From contig CAMCBB010000025.1 of NCBI GenBank assembly GCA_945872875.1, forward strand, positions 1 to 19,037: a stretch of DNA of 19,037 nucleotides. Reading direction: 5' to 3'. Below are positions 7,022 through 13,761 of this stretch, in pieces. The notes beneath the pieces are model-generated. The model had not been told where the DNA came from. It did no database searches and was given only the letters and a program-made list of their open reading frames with translations. Numbering within the stretch: position 1 is the first letter of the stretch; the number at the start of each line of letters is the position of its first letter. Source of the DNA: Flavobacterium psychrophilum (GTDB taxonomy: Bacteria > Bacteroidota > Bacteroidia > Flavobacteriales > Flavobacteriaceae). The position numbers and the translations under genes were made by a program.

Positions 7022-9166
7022 ATGAAATTTTTAAAATTAGCACTCGTATTATTTGTATTTCAAACCCAAGCGCAACAAGGCGGTATGTGGATTCCTTCTT
7101 TATTGAAAGGAATGAACGAAACCGAAATGAAATCGTTGGGAATGAAAATTTCTGCTAAAGATATTTATGACGCCAACCAATCGAGCCTTAAAGATGCGGT
7201 TCCGCAATTTGATGGCGGTTGTACTGCCGAAGTAATTTCAGATAAAGGATTAATTTTAACCAACCACCATTGCGGATTTGACGCTATTCAAAATCATTCA
7301 ACTGTTGAGCACGATTACCTTCGTGATGGCTTTTGGGCTTACAAAATGGAAGACGAATTAACCAATCCCAACATGACGGTGATGTTCGTAGTGCGCATAG
7401 AAGATGTAACTACCAAAGTTTTGGAAGGGGTTGCAACACTTGCTACAGAAGCCGAAAAACAAAAGAAAATTCAAGATAATATTTCTTCTTTAAGTAATTC
7501 TTTGCCAAAAGAATCATGGCAAGAGAATAAAATTAGAACCTTTTACGACGGAAACCAATACCTATTATTTGTAACCGAAACTTTTAAAGATATTCGTTTC
7601 GTAGGAGCTCCACCAAGTTCAATTGGTAAATTTGGCTCGGATACCGATAATTGGGTTTGGCCAAGACACACTGGAGACTTTTCATTATTTAGAATTTATG
7701 CCGATAAAAACAACCATCCGGCAGCATATTCAGCAGATAATGTACCTTATAAACCTAAAAAGTTCTTTCCAATTTCAACTTCTGGTGTGAAAGAAAACGA
7801 CTTTACAATGGTTATGGGATATCCAGGAAGAACGCAAGAATACTTGCCTTCGGTAGCGGTGAACCAAATTGTTGAAACTTTAAATCCAGCCAAAATAGAA
7901 GTTCGTGATGCGGCGCTAAAAGTGCAAGATCGCTTTATGAGAAAAGACCAAGCAATCAAAATTCAATATGCTTCCAAATATGCTGGTGTTGCCAATTATT
8001 GGAAAAAATGGATGGGAGAAACCAAAGGGTTGAAAAAAGCCAATGCCGTTGCAGCAAAGCAAAAATTTGAAAAACAATTCCAAGAAAAAGTAATTCAGGC
8101 AGGAAAACAAGCCGAATACGGAAATTTACTTTCTGATTTTGAAAAAAATTATGCTGAAATTAAAGACTATGCTTTGGCTAGAGATTACTTTACCGAAGTG
8201 GCTTTAAGAAATACCGAAATATTAGCTGTTGGATACAAATTATATCAATTAGAACAATTGTTAGCTAGTAAAGGCGAGCAATCATTTAACGATAGAAAAA
8301 ATACTCTTTCTAAAGGAATTGATGATTTTTATAAAGATTACAATGCCGAAGTAGATAAAAATATATTTGAGCAATTAATTCAATTATATGCTACAAAATC
8401 GCCTAAACAATTTCTTCCGGAAAGTTTGCTAAATGTAGACGCTTCGCAGTTGACAAATACTATCTTTTCAAATTCAAAACTAACTTCTTTGAACGCATTT
8501 AGAGAATTATTAGAAGGCGATTCAAAAACAGTTATTGAAAAAATAAATAACGATAACGGATATCAATTAATTAAAGCCATGGCGAATGCATATACTTCAA
8601 AAGTAGCGCCAACTTATGATGCTTTAAATTTAAAAAATATAGCAACTCAAAGGACTTACATGAAAGCCATCTTGGAATTGTTTCCAAATCAAAGAAACTT
8701 CCCAGATGCCAATAGCACTCTAAGAGTTACTTACGGCAAAGTGAAAGGTTATGAACCTAATGATGCCGTTTACTATGAGCCATTTACAACTTTGGATGGA
8801 GTGATGGAAAAATATATTCCTGGAGATTATGAATTTGATGTGCCTCAAAAATTAATCGATTTATACCAAACAAAAGATTACGGTATGTATGGAGTAAATG
8901 GCAAAATGCCGGTTTGCTTTATTGCAACCAACCACACAACAGGAGGAAATTCGGGTAGCCCTGCATTAGATGCTAACGGAAATTTAATTGGCCTGAATTT
9001 TGATAGAGTATGGGAAGGTACCATGAGCGATATTTTTTACTCTCCAGATATCTGTAGAAATATTATGGTAGATGCTCGATTTGTATTGTTTATTATTGAT
9101 AAATTTGCTGGTGCTCAGAACATTATAAATGAATTAAAGCTCGTTCAAACCACAAAAAAGAAATAA
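7022..9166 (+). CDS. S46 family dipeptidyl-peptidase, DPP11-type (Asp/Glu-specific)
   Basis: S46 peptidases release dipeptides from peptide N-termini in the periplasm of asaccharolytic and other Bacteroidota. The 714-residue length is typical. A signal peptide (residues 1 to about 18, ending TQAQ) is followed by the family start GGMWIPSLL. The catalytic triad can be placed at His83 (TNHHCG), Asp219 (HTGDFSLFR) and Ser644 (GGNSGSPA). The residue 18 places after the catalytic serine is Arg662 in NFDRVWEGTMSD. In characterised enzymes Arg at this point gives DPP11 preference for Asp/Glu at P1, while Gly is found in DPP7, so this is predicted to be DPP11-like. A helical insert (about 320-560) separates the two halves of the protease fold. 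It follows the DUF4153 gene by 12 bases and is probably the last gene of that transcript; a weak AT-rich hairpin lies at 9157-9181. Confidence 0.93.
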   Translation: MKFLKLALVLFVFQTQAQQGGMWIPSLLKGMNETEMKSLGMKISAKDIYDANQSSLKDAVPQFDGGCTAEVISDKGLILTNHHCGFDAIQNHSTVEHDYLRDGFWAYKMEDELTNPNMTVMFVVRIEDVTTKVLEGVATLATEAEKQKKIQDNISSLSNSLPKESWQENKIRTFYDGNQYLLFVTETFKDIRFVGAPPSSIGKFGSDTDNWVWPRHTGDFSLFRIYADKNNHPAAYSADNVPYKPKKFFPISTSGVKENDFTMVMGYPGRTQEYLPSVAVNQIVETLNPAKIEVRDAALKVQDRFMRKDQAIKIQYASKYAGVANYWKKWMGETKGLKKANAVAAKQKFEKQFQEKVIQAGKQAEYGNLLSDFEKNYAEIKDYALARDYFTEVALRNTEILAVGYKLYQLEQLLASKGEQSFNDRKNTLSKGIDDFYKDYNAEVDKNIFEQLIQLYATKSPKQFLPESLLNVDASQLTNTIFSNSKLTSLNAFRELLEGDSKTVIEKINNDNGYQLIKAMANAYTSKVAPTYDALNLKNIATQRTYMKAILELFPNQRNFPDANSTLRVTYGKVKGYEPNDAVYYEPFTTLDGVMEKYIPGDYEFDVPQKLIDLYQTKDYGMYGVNGKMPVCFIATNHTTGGNSGSPALDANGNLIGLNFDRVWEGTMSDIFYSPDICRNIMVDARFVLFIIDKFAGAQNIINELKLVQTTKKK

Positions 9167-9183
9167 ATTTAACATTTCTTTAA

Positions 9184-9203
9184 GTTTGGCATGAATATTG
9201 ATA
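9184..9203 (+). promoter_or_regulatory. Sigma-54-like -24/-12 element (tentative)
   Basis: The stretch tTTGGCATGAATATTGATa has GG at 9188-9189 and GA at 9200-9201, ten bases apart, which is the GG/GC spacing of sigma-54 promoters; the -12 C is replaced by A. It lies about 120 bases before the small lipoprotein gene, behind a separate TAnnTTTG promoter. A chance match in AT-rich DNA is quite possible. Confidence 0.25.
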
Positions 9204-9252
9204 AATAAAAAATGGAATTCAAGGAGAAAATTTTTAAAAAAGTGAAATAAAA

Positions 9253-9283
9253 GTTTTTTCAATAAAAAAAAATTATATCTTTG
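9253..9283 (+). promoter_or_regulatory. Promoter of the small Ala-rich lipoprotein gene
   Basis: A T-rich -33 region (gttttttc, 9253-9260) is followed by TATCTTTG (9276-9283), an exact TAnnTTTG -7 box. Transcription would begin near 9290, leaving a leader of about 30 bases before the ATG at 9321. This gives the gene its own promoter, separate from the waaA-DUF4153-DPP11 set. Confidence 0.65.
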
Positions 9284-9320
9284 CTCCGAATTAATAATTA
9301 ACCTTTTATATTAAATTAAG

Positions 9321-9542
9321 ATGAAAAAAGTATTTTTAAGTTTAGCTGTAATTGCTGCATTAACTGTAGTATCTTGTAAACAATCTGAAAACGCTGACGC
9401 TGCTGCTGCTGACACAACTGCTGTTGACACTGCTGCTGTTGATACTGCTGCTGTAGCTGATACTGCAAAAGTTGACACAACTGCTGCTGCTCCAGCTGAA
9501 GCTGCTGCACCTGCTGAAGCTGCTGCACCTGCAAAAAAATAA
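9321..9542 (+). CDS. Small low-complexity Ala/Asp/Thr-rich lipoprotein
   Basis: The 73-residue product starts with a classic lipoprotein signal, MKKVFLSLAVIAALTVVSC, with the lipobox cysteine at residue 19. The mature part is built almost wholly from Ala, Asp, Thr, Val, Pro and Glu. It has TAAVD-type units spaced about six residues apart, then two copies of PAEAAA, and ends PAKK. At DNA level an 18-base unit, gctgaagctgctgcacct, occurs twice in tandem and GCT dominates as the Ala codon. The chain should be disordered and acidic, held to a membrane by its lipid. Its own promoter and strong terminator make a real, separately expressed gene likely. No function can be assigned; small lipoproteins of this style occur in flavobacteria. 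An open frame on the other strand here is a consequence of the repeats. Confidence 0.75.
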   Translation: MKKVFLSLAVIAALTVVSCKQSENADAAAADTTAVDTAAVDTAAVADTAKVDTTAAAPAEAAAPAEAAAPAKK

Positions 9543-9568
9543 TTAGAACCTAGTTCTGATTTAAAATC

Positions 9569-9596
9569 AAAGCTCCGCGATGCGGAGCTTTTTTTA
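9569..9596 (+). terminator. Intrinsic terminator after the small lipoprotein gene
   Basis: The 10-bp perfect stem aaagctccgc (9569-9578) / gcggagcttt (9582-9591) with a 3-base loop is followed by a run of T. It begins 27 bases after the stop codon at 9540-9542. On the minus strand it also follows the DUF1508 gene, though the T-run on that side is interrupted. Confidence 0.88.
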
Positions 9597-9609
9597 TGCT
9601 TAATTTTAA

Positions 9610-9636
9610 GTCTTCGACAGGCTCAGCCGGACAAAA
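9610..9636. repeat. REP-like fragment (tcttcgacaggctcag core)
   Basis: The GC-richer segment gtcttcgacaggctcagccg stands out from its AT-rich surroundings. It looks like one arm of the cttcgac...gctcag palindromic elements that I recall between genes in many flavobacterial genomes. Only one partial copy lies in this window, so the assignment rests on recollection and should be checked against the whole genome. Confidence 0.4.
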
Positions 9637-9652
9637 CTTATTAAATTAAATA

Positions 9653-10018
9653 TTATCCAAAAACATCTTCGGCCTGCGAAAATACATCTGCAGGAAAAGA
9701 AAAATCTAATATTTCAGAAACATGCAGTGATCGAGTAATCTCTGCAATTCCTTTTTCCATTAAAAATTGGGTGTTGTATTTTCTACTTACAGCAACTTCT
9801 TTTTCATCTACGATTACCTTAAAGTACATCTTACCGTTTTTAGTCTTGAATCGCATAAAGAAAATCACATCTACCGCCTTCTTTAACGCTTCGATTGCTT
9901 CTTCGCATTCAAAACGGAGTTCATAATCTTCGCTAATTAAAATGGCTTTACCTTTTCGCGAATTAAATTCATATTTATACGAACCATTAAGCCGCTTGGT
10001 AATTACAAAAGTACCCAT
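9653..10018 (-). CDS. DUF1508 (YegP-type) protein with two repeats
   Basis: The 121-residue protein beginning GTFVITKRLNGSYKYEF contains two copies of the roughly 50-residue DUF1508 unit. The first (about 2-48) has the pattern of a short strand, a turn with Gly, Y/F-x-F, then KGKAILISEDYELRFECEEA. The second (about 50-105) has FKTKNGKMYFKVIVDEKEVAVSRKY. The E. coli relative YegP is small and poorly understood, so no role is assigned. The frame runs open upstream through the terminator and into the tRNA-Leu gene, but the ATG at 10016-10018 is the only start that avoids these and fits the family; the longer 155-residue reading is rejected. No signal peptide is present in the chosen form. It lies downstream of the tRNA operon terminator on the same strand, so it should have its own promoter, which I could not locate with confidence. 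Confidence 0.85.
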   Translation of the reverse strand: MGTFVITKRLNGSYKYEFNSRKGKAILISEDYELRFECEEAIEALKKAVDVIFFMRFKTKNGKMYFKVIVDEKEVAVSRKYNTQFLMEKGIAEITRSLHVSEILDFSFPADVFSQAEDVFG

Positions 10019-10042
10019 ACAGAAACAAAAGTTTGTTAAAAC

Positions 10043-10075
10043 AAAAAAGCTCCAAACAATAAGTTTGAAGCTTTT
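10043..10075 (-). terminator. Terminator of the tRNA-Gly/tRNA-Leu transcript
   Basis: A 13-bp stem with one mismatch, arms 10045-10057 and 10063-10075, and a 5-base loop lies immediately after the 3' end of tRNA-Leu on the minus strand. It is followed by a T-run on that strand. It separates the tRNA transcript from the DUF1508 gene. Confidence 0.8.
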
Positions 10076-10077
10076 AG

Positions 10078-10163
10078 TACTCAGAGCGGGACTTGAACCC
10101 GCACGAACATTGCTGTTCACTGGATTTTAAGTCCAGCGTGTCTACCAATTTCACCATCCGAGC
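10078..10163 (-). tRNA. tRNA-Leu (anticodon TAA)
   Basis: The 86-base sequence folds as a class II tRNA. The acceptor stem is GCTCGGA/TCTGAGT with two G-T pairs and an A discriminator. The D arm contains TGGTAGAC, and the anticodon stem CTGGA/TCCAG has loop CTTAAAA giving anticodon TAA. A long variable arm (tgaacagcaatgttcg) is typical of Leu, and the T arm GCGGGTTCAAGTCCCGC is standard. CCA is not encoded. It is the second gene of the tRNA-Gly/tRNA-Leu transcript. A 13-base copy of its 5' end lies 68 bases upstream in the transcript. Confidence 0.95.
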
Positions 10164-10219
10164 GTTATGCTTTTCTACTGTTATACTCTAATTTTTAGAA
10201 AAAATTAATTAAATACAAC

Positions 10220-10232
10220 ACCATCCGAGCGA
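10220..10232 (-). repeat. 13-bp duplicate of the tRNA-Leu 5' end
   Basis: The sequence caccatccgagcg at 10220-10232 is identical to 10152-10164, which covers the first 12 bases of tRNA-Leu plus one flanking base (cgctcggatggtg on the minus strand). It lies in the spacer between tRNA-Gly and tRNA-Leu in the same orientation. No further tRNA sequence follows it. Confidence 0.85.
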
Positions 10233-10275
10233 ATACTTTTAAGTTTATTAAAACTATAAAAGTTATAGTTGGTTG

Positions 10276-10348
10276 AGCGAAAAACGGGGCTCGAACCCGC
10301 GACCTCGACCTTGGCAAGGTCGCGCTCTACCAACTGAGCTATTTTCGC
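10276..10348 (-). tRNA. tRNA-Gly (anticodon GCC)
   Basis: The 73-base cloverleaf has acceptor stem GCGAAAA/TTTTCGC. The D arm contains AGCTCAGTTGGTAGAGC, and the anticodon stem CGACC/GGTCG has loop TTGCCAA giving anticodon GCC. The T arm is GCGGGTTCGAGCCCCGT. CCA is not encoded. It is the first gene of a two-tRNA minus-strand operon, with the tRNA-Leu gene 112 bases downstream and a strong promoter upstream. Confidence 0.95.
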
Positions 10349-10399
10349 ATTATCAAATTTTATAGGAACATGAACAATACTTCTACTGTATTGCGGATG

Positions 10400-10430
10400 C
10401 AAATGTAACACTAATATTGAATTATACAAA
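10400..10430 (-). promoter_or_regulatory. Consensus Bacteroidota promoter of the tRNA operon
   Basis: Read on the minus strand, TTTG (10430-10427) is separated by exactly 19 bases from TACATTTG (10407-10400). This matches both elements of the TTTG-N17-23-TAnnTTTG promoter used by the Bacteroidota primary sigma factor. Transcription would begin near 10394 and give a leader of about 45 bases before tRNA-Gly. Confidence 0.85.
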
Positions 10431-10481
10431 CCTTTTTGATAAAAAAATGACGAATATCTTAACCCTCTGATAACCTAAAGA

Positions 10482-13088
10482 TTACTTTTTACTAAGCATT
10501 CGTTTTAATTCATTTAGTTTCATTAAAGCCTCCATTGGCGTTAGAGTATTAATGTCTAAACCAATAATATCCTCTTTAATTTCTTCCAACAAAGGATCGT
10601 CTAAATTAAAAATACTCAGCTGCAATTCATCCTTATTCGATTTAATGCCGTGCAAAGCATCACTAGAATGGTCTTTCTCTAGTTTTTTTAATAATTTTTG
10701 AGCCTTCTGAATCACTATTTGTGGCATTCCCGCCATTTTAGCCACATGAATACCAAAGCTATGTGCACTTCCGCCAGGAACTAATTTTCGGATAAATAAC
10801 ACGGTGTCTTTTAATTCTTTTACAGAAACATTAAAATTATGTATTCGAGGCAATTGCTCACACATTTCATTTAGCTCATGATAATGGGTTGCGAAAAGTG
10901 TTTTAGGTCGCGCAGGGTTTTCGTGTAAAAATTCGGCGATAGCCCATGCAATAGAAATACCGTCATAGGTGCTAGTTCCCCTACCAATTTCATCAAGAAG
11001 CACCAAACTTCTATCGGAAATATTATTCAAAATTGAAGCCGTTTCGTTCATCTCCACCATAAAAGTAGATTCACCCATCGAAATATTATCACTTGCTCCT
11101 ACTCTTGTGAATATTTTATCTACAACTCCCATTCGCAGGGCATCTGCAGGGACAAAACTTCCCATTTGAGCCAATAACACCAACAAGGCCGTTTGTCTCA
11201 AAATAGCCGATTTACCAGACATATTCGGACCCGTAATCATAATTAATTGTTGGGAATCTCTATCTAAAAACACATCATTTGCAATATATGGTACCCCAAC
11301 TGGCAGTTGCTTTTCAATTACAGGATGTCTTCCGTTTGTGATTTCCAACTCAAAACTATCGTCCATTACAGGGCAAACATATTTGTTTTCTTGAGCCAAT
11401 TGCGCAAAAGAAGTTAAGCAATCCAACTGTGCTACTAAATTAGCATTCAATTGCACTGGCTTGATATAAGTTGCAATCCATTGCACCAATTGATCAAACA
11501 ATTGCGCTTCAATTTGATGGATTTTTTCTTCGGCACCTAGAATTTTTGATTCGTATTCTTTTAATTCTTCGGTAATGTATCTTTCTGCATTGACAAGAGT
11601 TTGCTTGCGAATCCATTCTGCTGGAACTTTATCCTTATGGGTATTTCTAACCTCTATATAATAACCAAAAACATTATTAAATGATATTTTTAAAGAGGAA
11701 ATTCCGGTCGCTTCCGACTCTCTTTTTTCAATACCTTCTAAAAATTCTTTACCCGAAAAAGCAATGGCACGCAATTCGTCTAATTCGGCATGAACTCCAG
11801 TAGCAATTGCATTTCCTTTTGCAATAGCAACCGGCGCATCGGGATTAAGTGTAGTTTTAATTTTTTCACGAAGCAAATCGCAACTATGAAAACTATCTCC
11901 AATAACTCGAACAGATTCTTGCGGACTTTTCAAAGCCAACTCTTTAATAGGAATAATAGCATCTAGTGAATCTTTTAAATAGATCACTTCGCGAGGCGAA
12001 ACTTTACCGGTTGCTATTTTAGAAATCAATCGCTCCAAATCAGATATTTGCTTGATTTGTTGTTGAATTTGATGTAAAATTTCTTGATTTTCTAATAAAT
12101 AAGACACCACTTCGTGTCGGCCTCTAATTTTATCTAAATCCTTTAAAGGCAATGCCAACCAGCGTTTTAATAATCTGCCTCCCATTGGTGAAAGCGTTTT
12201 ATCAATCACATCCAATAAGGTAACTGCATTGGGATTGTAACTATGGTATAATTCTAAATTACGAATCGTAAATCGGTCCATCCACACATAGGCATCTTCC
12301 GCAATACGCTGAATATTAGTAATGTGCTGAATTTTATTGTGTTGTGTTTCAGACAAATAATACAATATAGCTCCCGAAGAAATTATCCCATCCATTAACT
12401 CTTCAACTCCAAATCCTTTTAGGGAATTGGTTTGAAAATGATTGGTCAACGTTTCTAATGCATAATCTTCTTTGTAAATCCAATCTTCTAAATAAAACGC
12501 ATTAAAATCTTCACCAAAGGCATCCTTAAATTGATTTTTATGGTTTTTCTGAATTAATACTTCGCTCGGACTGAAATTTTGAAGCAACTTATCGATGTAT
12601 TCTTCATTTCCTTGGGCTGTTAAAAATTCTCCGGTAGATACATCCAAAAACGAAACTCCTAAGTTCTTTTTTCCAAAATAGATAGAAGCTAAAAAATTAT
12701 TTGATTTGGATTGTAACACCTCATCATTCATAGAAACACCCGGAGTAATTAATTCGGTTACACCTCTTTTCACAATGGTTTTAGTCATTTTTGGATCTTC
12801 CAATTGGTCGCAAATGGCCACGCGTAGTCCGGCTTTGACTAATTTTGGTAAATAGGTATTTATAGAATGGTGCGGAAACCCTGCTAAGGCAGTTTCAGTT
12901 TCAGATCCTGCGCCTCTTTTTGTAAGTATTATTCCTAAAATTTTAGATGCCCGTATGGCATCTTCTCCAAAAGTTTCATAAAAATCACCCACTCTAAACA
13001 ACAAACAAGCGTCAGGATATTTCCTTTTAATCTCGTTGTACTGTTTCATTAACGGGGTTTCCTTTGGGGTTTTTTCTTTTGAAGACAA
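10482..13088 (-). CDS. mutS: DNA mismatch repair ATPase MutS
   Basis: MutS recognises mismatches and small loops and, with MutL, starts post-replicative repair. Residue numbers here count from the TTG at 13097 (871 residues); from 13088 they drop by three. The mismatch-reading Phe-x-Glu motif is GDFYETF (38-44), preceded by TPLMKQYNEIKRKYPDA. The connector, lever and clamp domains follow. The ATPase has Walker A GPNMSGKS (623-630), Walker B LVLLDEIGRGTST with Asp702-Glu703, and ATHYHEL. The C-terminal helix-turn-helix region is present, so the protein is full length. Two in-frame TTG codons (13097, 13088) are possible starts and the first ATG is at 13049. I prefer 13088 because it gives SSKEKTPKETPLMKQY and lies further from a weak -7-like TACACTTA (13114-13107). 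It is divergent from the DUF1573 gene. Confidence 0.96.
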   Translation of the reverse strand: MSSKEKTPKETPLMKQYNEIKRKYPDACLLFRVGDFYETFGEDAIRASKILGIILTKRGAGSETETALAGFPHHSINTYLPKLVKAGLRVAICDQLEDPKMTKTIVKRGVTELITPGVSMNDEVLQSKSNNFLASIYFGKKNLGVSFLDVSTGEFLTAQGNEEYIDKLLQNFSPSEVLIQKNHKNQFKDAFGEDFNAFYLEDWIYKEDYALETLTNHFQTNSLKGFGVEELMDGIISSGAILYYLSETQHNKIQHITNIQRIAEDAYVWMDRFTIRNLELYHSYNPNAVTLLDVIDKTLSPMGGRLLKRWLALPLKDLDKIRGRHEVVSYLLENQEILHQIQQQIKQISDLERLISKIATGKVSPREVIYLKDSLDAIIPIKELALKSPQESVRVIGDSFHSCDLLREKIKTTLNPDAPVAIAKGNAIATGVHAELDELRAIAFSGKEFLEGIEKRESEATGISSLKISFNNVFGYYIEVRNTHKDKVPAEWIRKQTLVNAERYITEELKEYESKILGAEEKIHQIEAQLFDQLVQWIATYIKPVQLNANLVAQLDCLTSFAQLAQENKYVCPVMDDSFELEITNGRHPVIEKQLPVGVPYIANDVFLDRDSQQLIMITGPNMSGKSAILRQTALLVLLAQMGSFVPADALRMGVVDKIFTRVGASDNISMGESTFMVEMNETASILNNISDRSLVLLDEIGRGTSTYDGISIAWAIAEFLHENPARPKTLFATHYHELNEMCEQLPRIHNFNVSVKELKDTVLFIRKLVPGGSAHSFGIHVAKMAGMPQIVIQKAQKLLKKLEKDHSSDALHGIKSNKDELQLSIFNLDDPLLEEIKEDIIGLDINTLTPMEALMKLNELKRMLSKK

Positions 13089-13170
13089 ATTGTGCAAATT
13101 TTTTATTAAGTGTACGAATTTAATTATTTCTATTCAAAAAACATCGATAGAAATAAATTTTAAAAATTAA

Positions 13171-13211
13171 GTTTTTTTTAAGAGCTAACTTTGGTTTTTT
13201 TATTAGATTTG
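13171..13211 (+). promoter_or_regulatory. Promoter region of the DUF1573 gene
   Basis: Two exact TAnnTTTG boxes occur in tandem: TAACTTTG (13186-13193) and TAGATTTG (13204-13211). A run of eight T at 13172-13179 could act as the -33 element for the second, at a slightly long 24-base spacing. The second box would give a leader of about 22 bases before the ATG at 13240. Which box is used cannot be decided from sequence. Confidence 0.55.
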
Positions 13212-13239
13212 CTTGTTAATTCTTTAATTCTAATAGAAA

Positions 13240-13698
13240 ATGAAAAAAATTGTATTATTAGCTGCTTTAGCTATATTCGGTGTTACTTCGGTTAACGCTC
13301 AAAAAGATTCTAAAAAAGCTGCTGCTACTAAAGTAGTATCTCCAAAAGTAGATGGTGCAGGAATGGTTTTTGAAAATGAAACTATTGACTATGGTACTAT
13401 ACCACACAATGCAAATGGAGATAGAGAGTTTGTACTAACAAATAACGGAAATAAACCACTAAAAATTGAAAGCACTCAAGGGTCTTGTGGTTGTACAGTT
13501 CCTCAAAAACCAGAAGGTGATATCGCTCCAGGAGCAAAAGGTGTAATTAAAGTTCACTATGCAACCGACAGAGTAGGTCAATTTACAAAAACAGTAACTG
13601 TTAAATCTAACGCTGTAGGACAAGAAACTAAAGTTCTTACTATTAAAGGAAATGTATTACCAGATGCTCCAGCTCCAGCTACTGAATCAAAAAGCTAA
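13240..13698 (+). CDS. DUF1573 secreted protein
   Basis: The 152-residue product has a clear signal peptide (MKKIVLLAALAIFGVTSVNAQ, cleavage probably after NAQ or NA). It is followed by a Lys/Ala-rich linker and a single DUF1573 domain of about 100 residues. Family hallmarks are FENETIDYGTIPHNANGDREF, then EFVLTNNGNKPLKI, the SCGCTVP motif, APGAKGVIKVHY and the closing VTVKSNA...LTIKGNV. The fold should be an immunoglobulin-like beta sandwich of the ASPM-SPD-2-Hydin type, exported to the periplasm or beyond. The function of such proteins is unknown. The C-terminus ends in a short Pro/Ala tail. It has its own promoter region and a strong terminator, so it is probably transcribed alone. Codon use is biased towards GCT and GTA, consistent with good expression (inference). 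Confidence 0.9.
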   Translation: MKKIVLLAALAIFGVTSVNAQKDSKKAAATKVVSPKVDGAGMVFENETIDYGTIPHNANGDREFVLTNNGNKPLKIESTQGSCGCTVPQKPEGDIAPGAKGVIKVHYATDRVGQFTKTVTVKSNAVGQETKVLTIKGNVLPDAPAPATESKS

Positions 13699-13716
13699 TA
13701 TTTTTTATAAATAATT

Positions 13717-13750
13717 AAAAGCTTCCTGTAAAACGGAAGCTTTTTTTTTA
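13717..13750 (+). terminator. Intrinsic terminator after the DUF1573 gene
   Basis: The stem aaaagcttcc (13717-13726) / ggaagctttt (13735-13744) with an 8-base loop is followed by a run of T to 13749. It lies 18 bases after the stop codon and only 12 bases before the start of the RNA methyltransferase gene. Confidence 0.88.
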
Positions 13751-13761
13751 ACTAATAAGTA

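Noticed and set aside
9316..9534. Minus-strand Gln-rich open frame opposite the small lipoprotein gene
   Set aside because: It is the mirror of GCT/GCA/CTG-rich coding repeats; it has no promoter or signal sequence, while the plus-strand frame has a lipobox, promoter and terminator.
9400..9540. Repeats in the small lipoprotein gene considered as a CRISPR-like or satellite array
   Set aside because: The periodicity is codon-based, units are only 18 bases without unique spacers, and the reading frame is preserved.
10019..10120. N-terminal extension of the DUF1508 frame
   Set aside because: It would translate through the tRNA-operon terminator and into tRNA-Leu; the ATG at 10018 fits the family.
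10205..10429. Open frame of 74 codons on the minus strand
   Set aside because: It covers the tRNA-Gly gene and its promoter and has no protein-like features.
10456..10482. Possible mutS terminator
   Set aside because: The stem is only five pairs plus a mismatch with a long loop, it overlaps the stop codon, and the T-run is offset; not strong enough to list.
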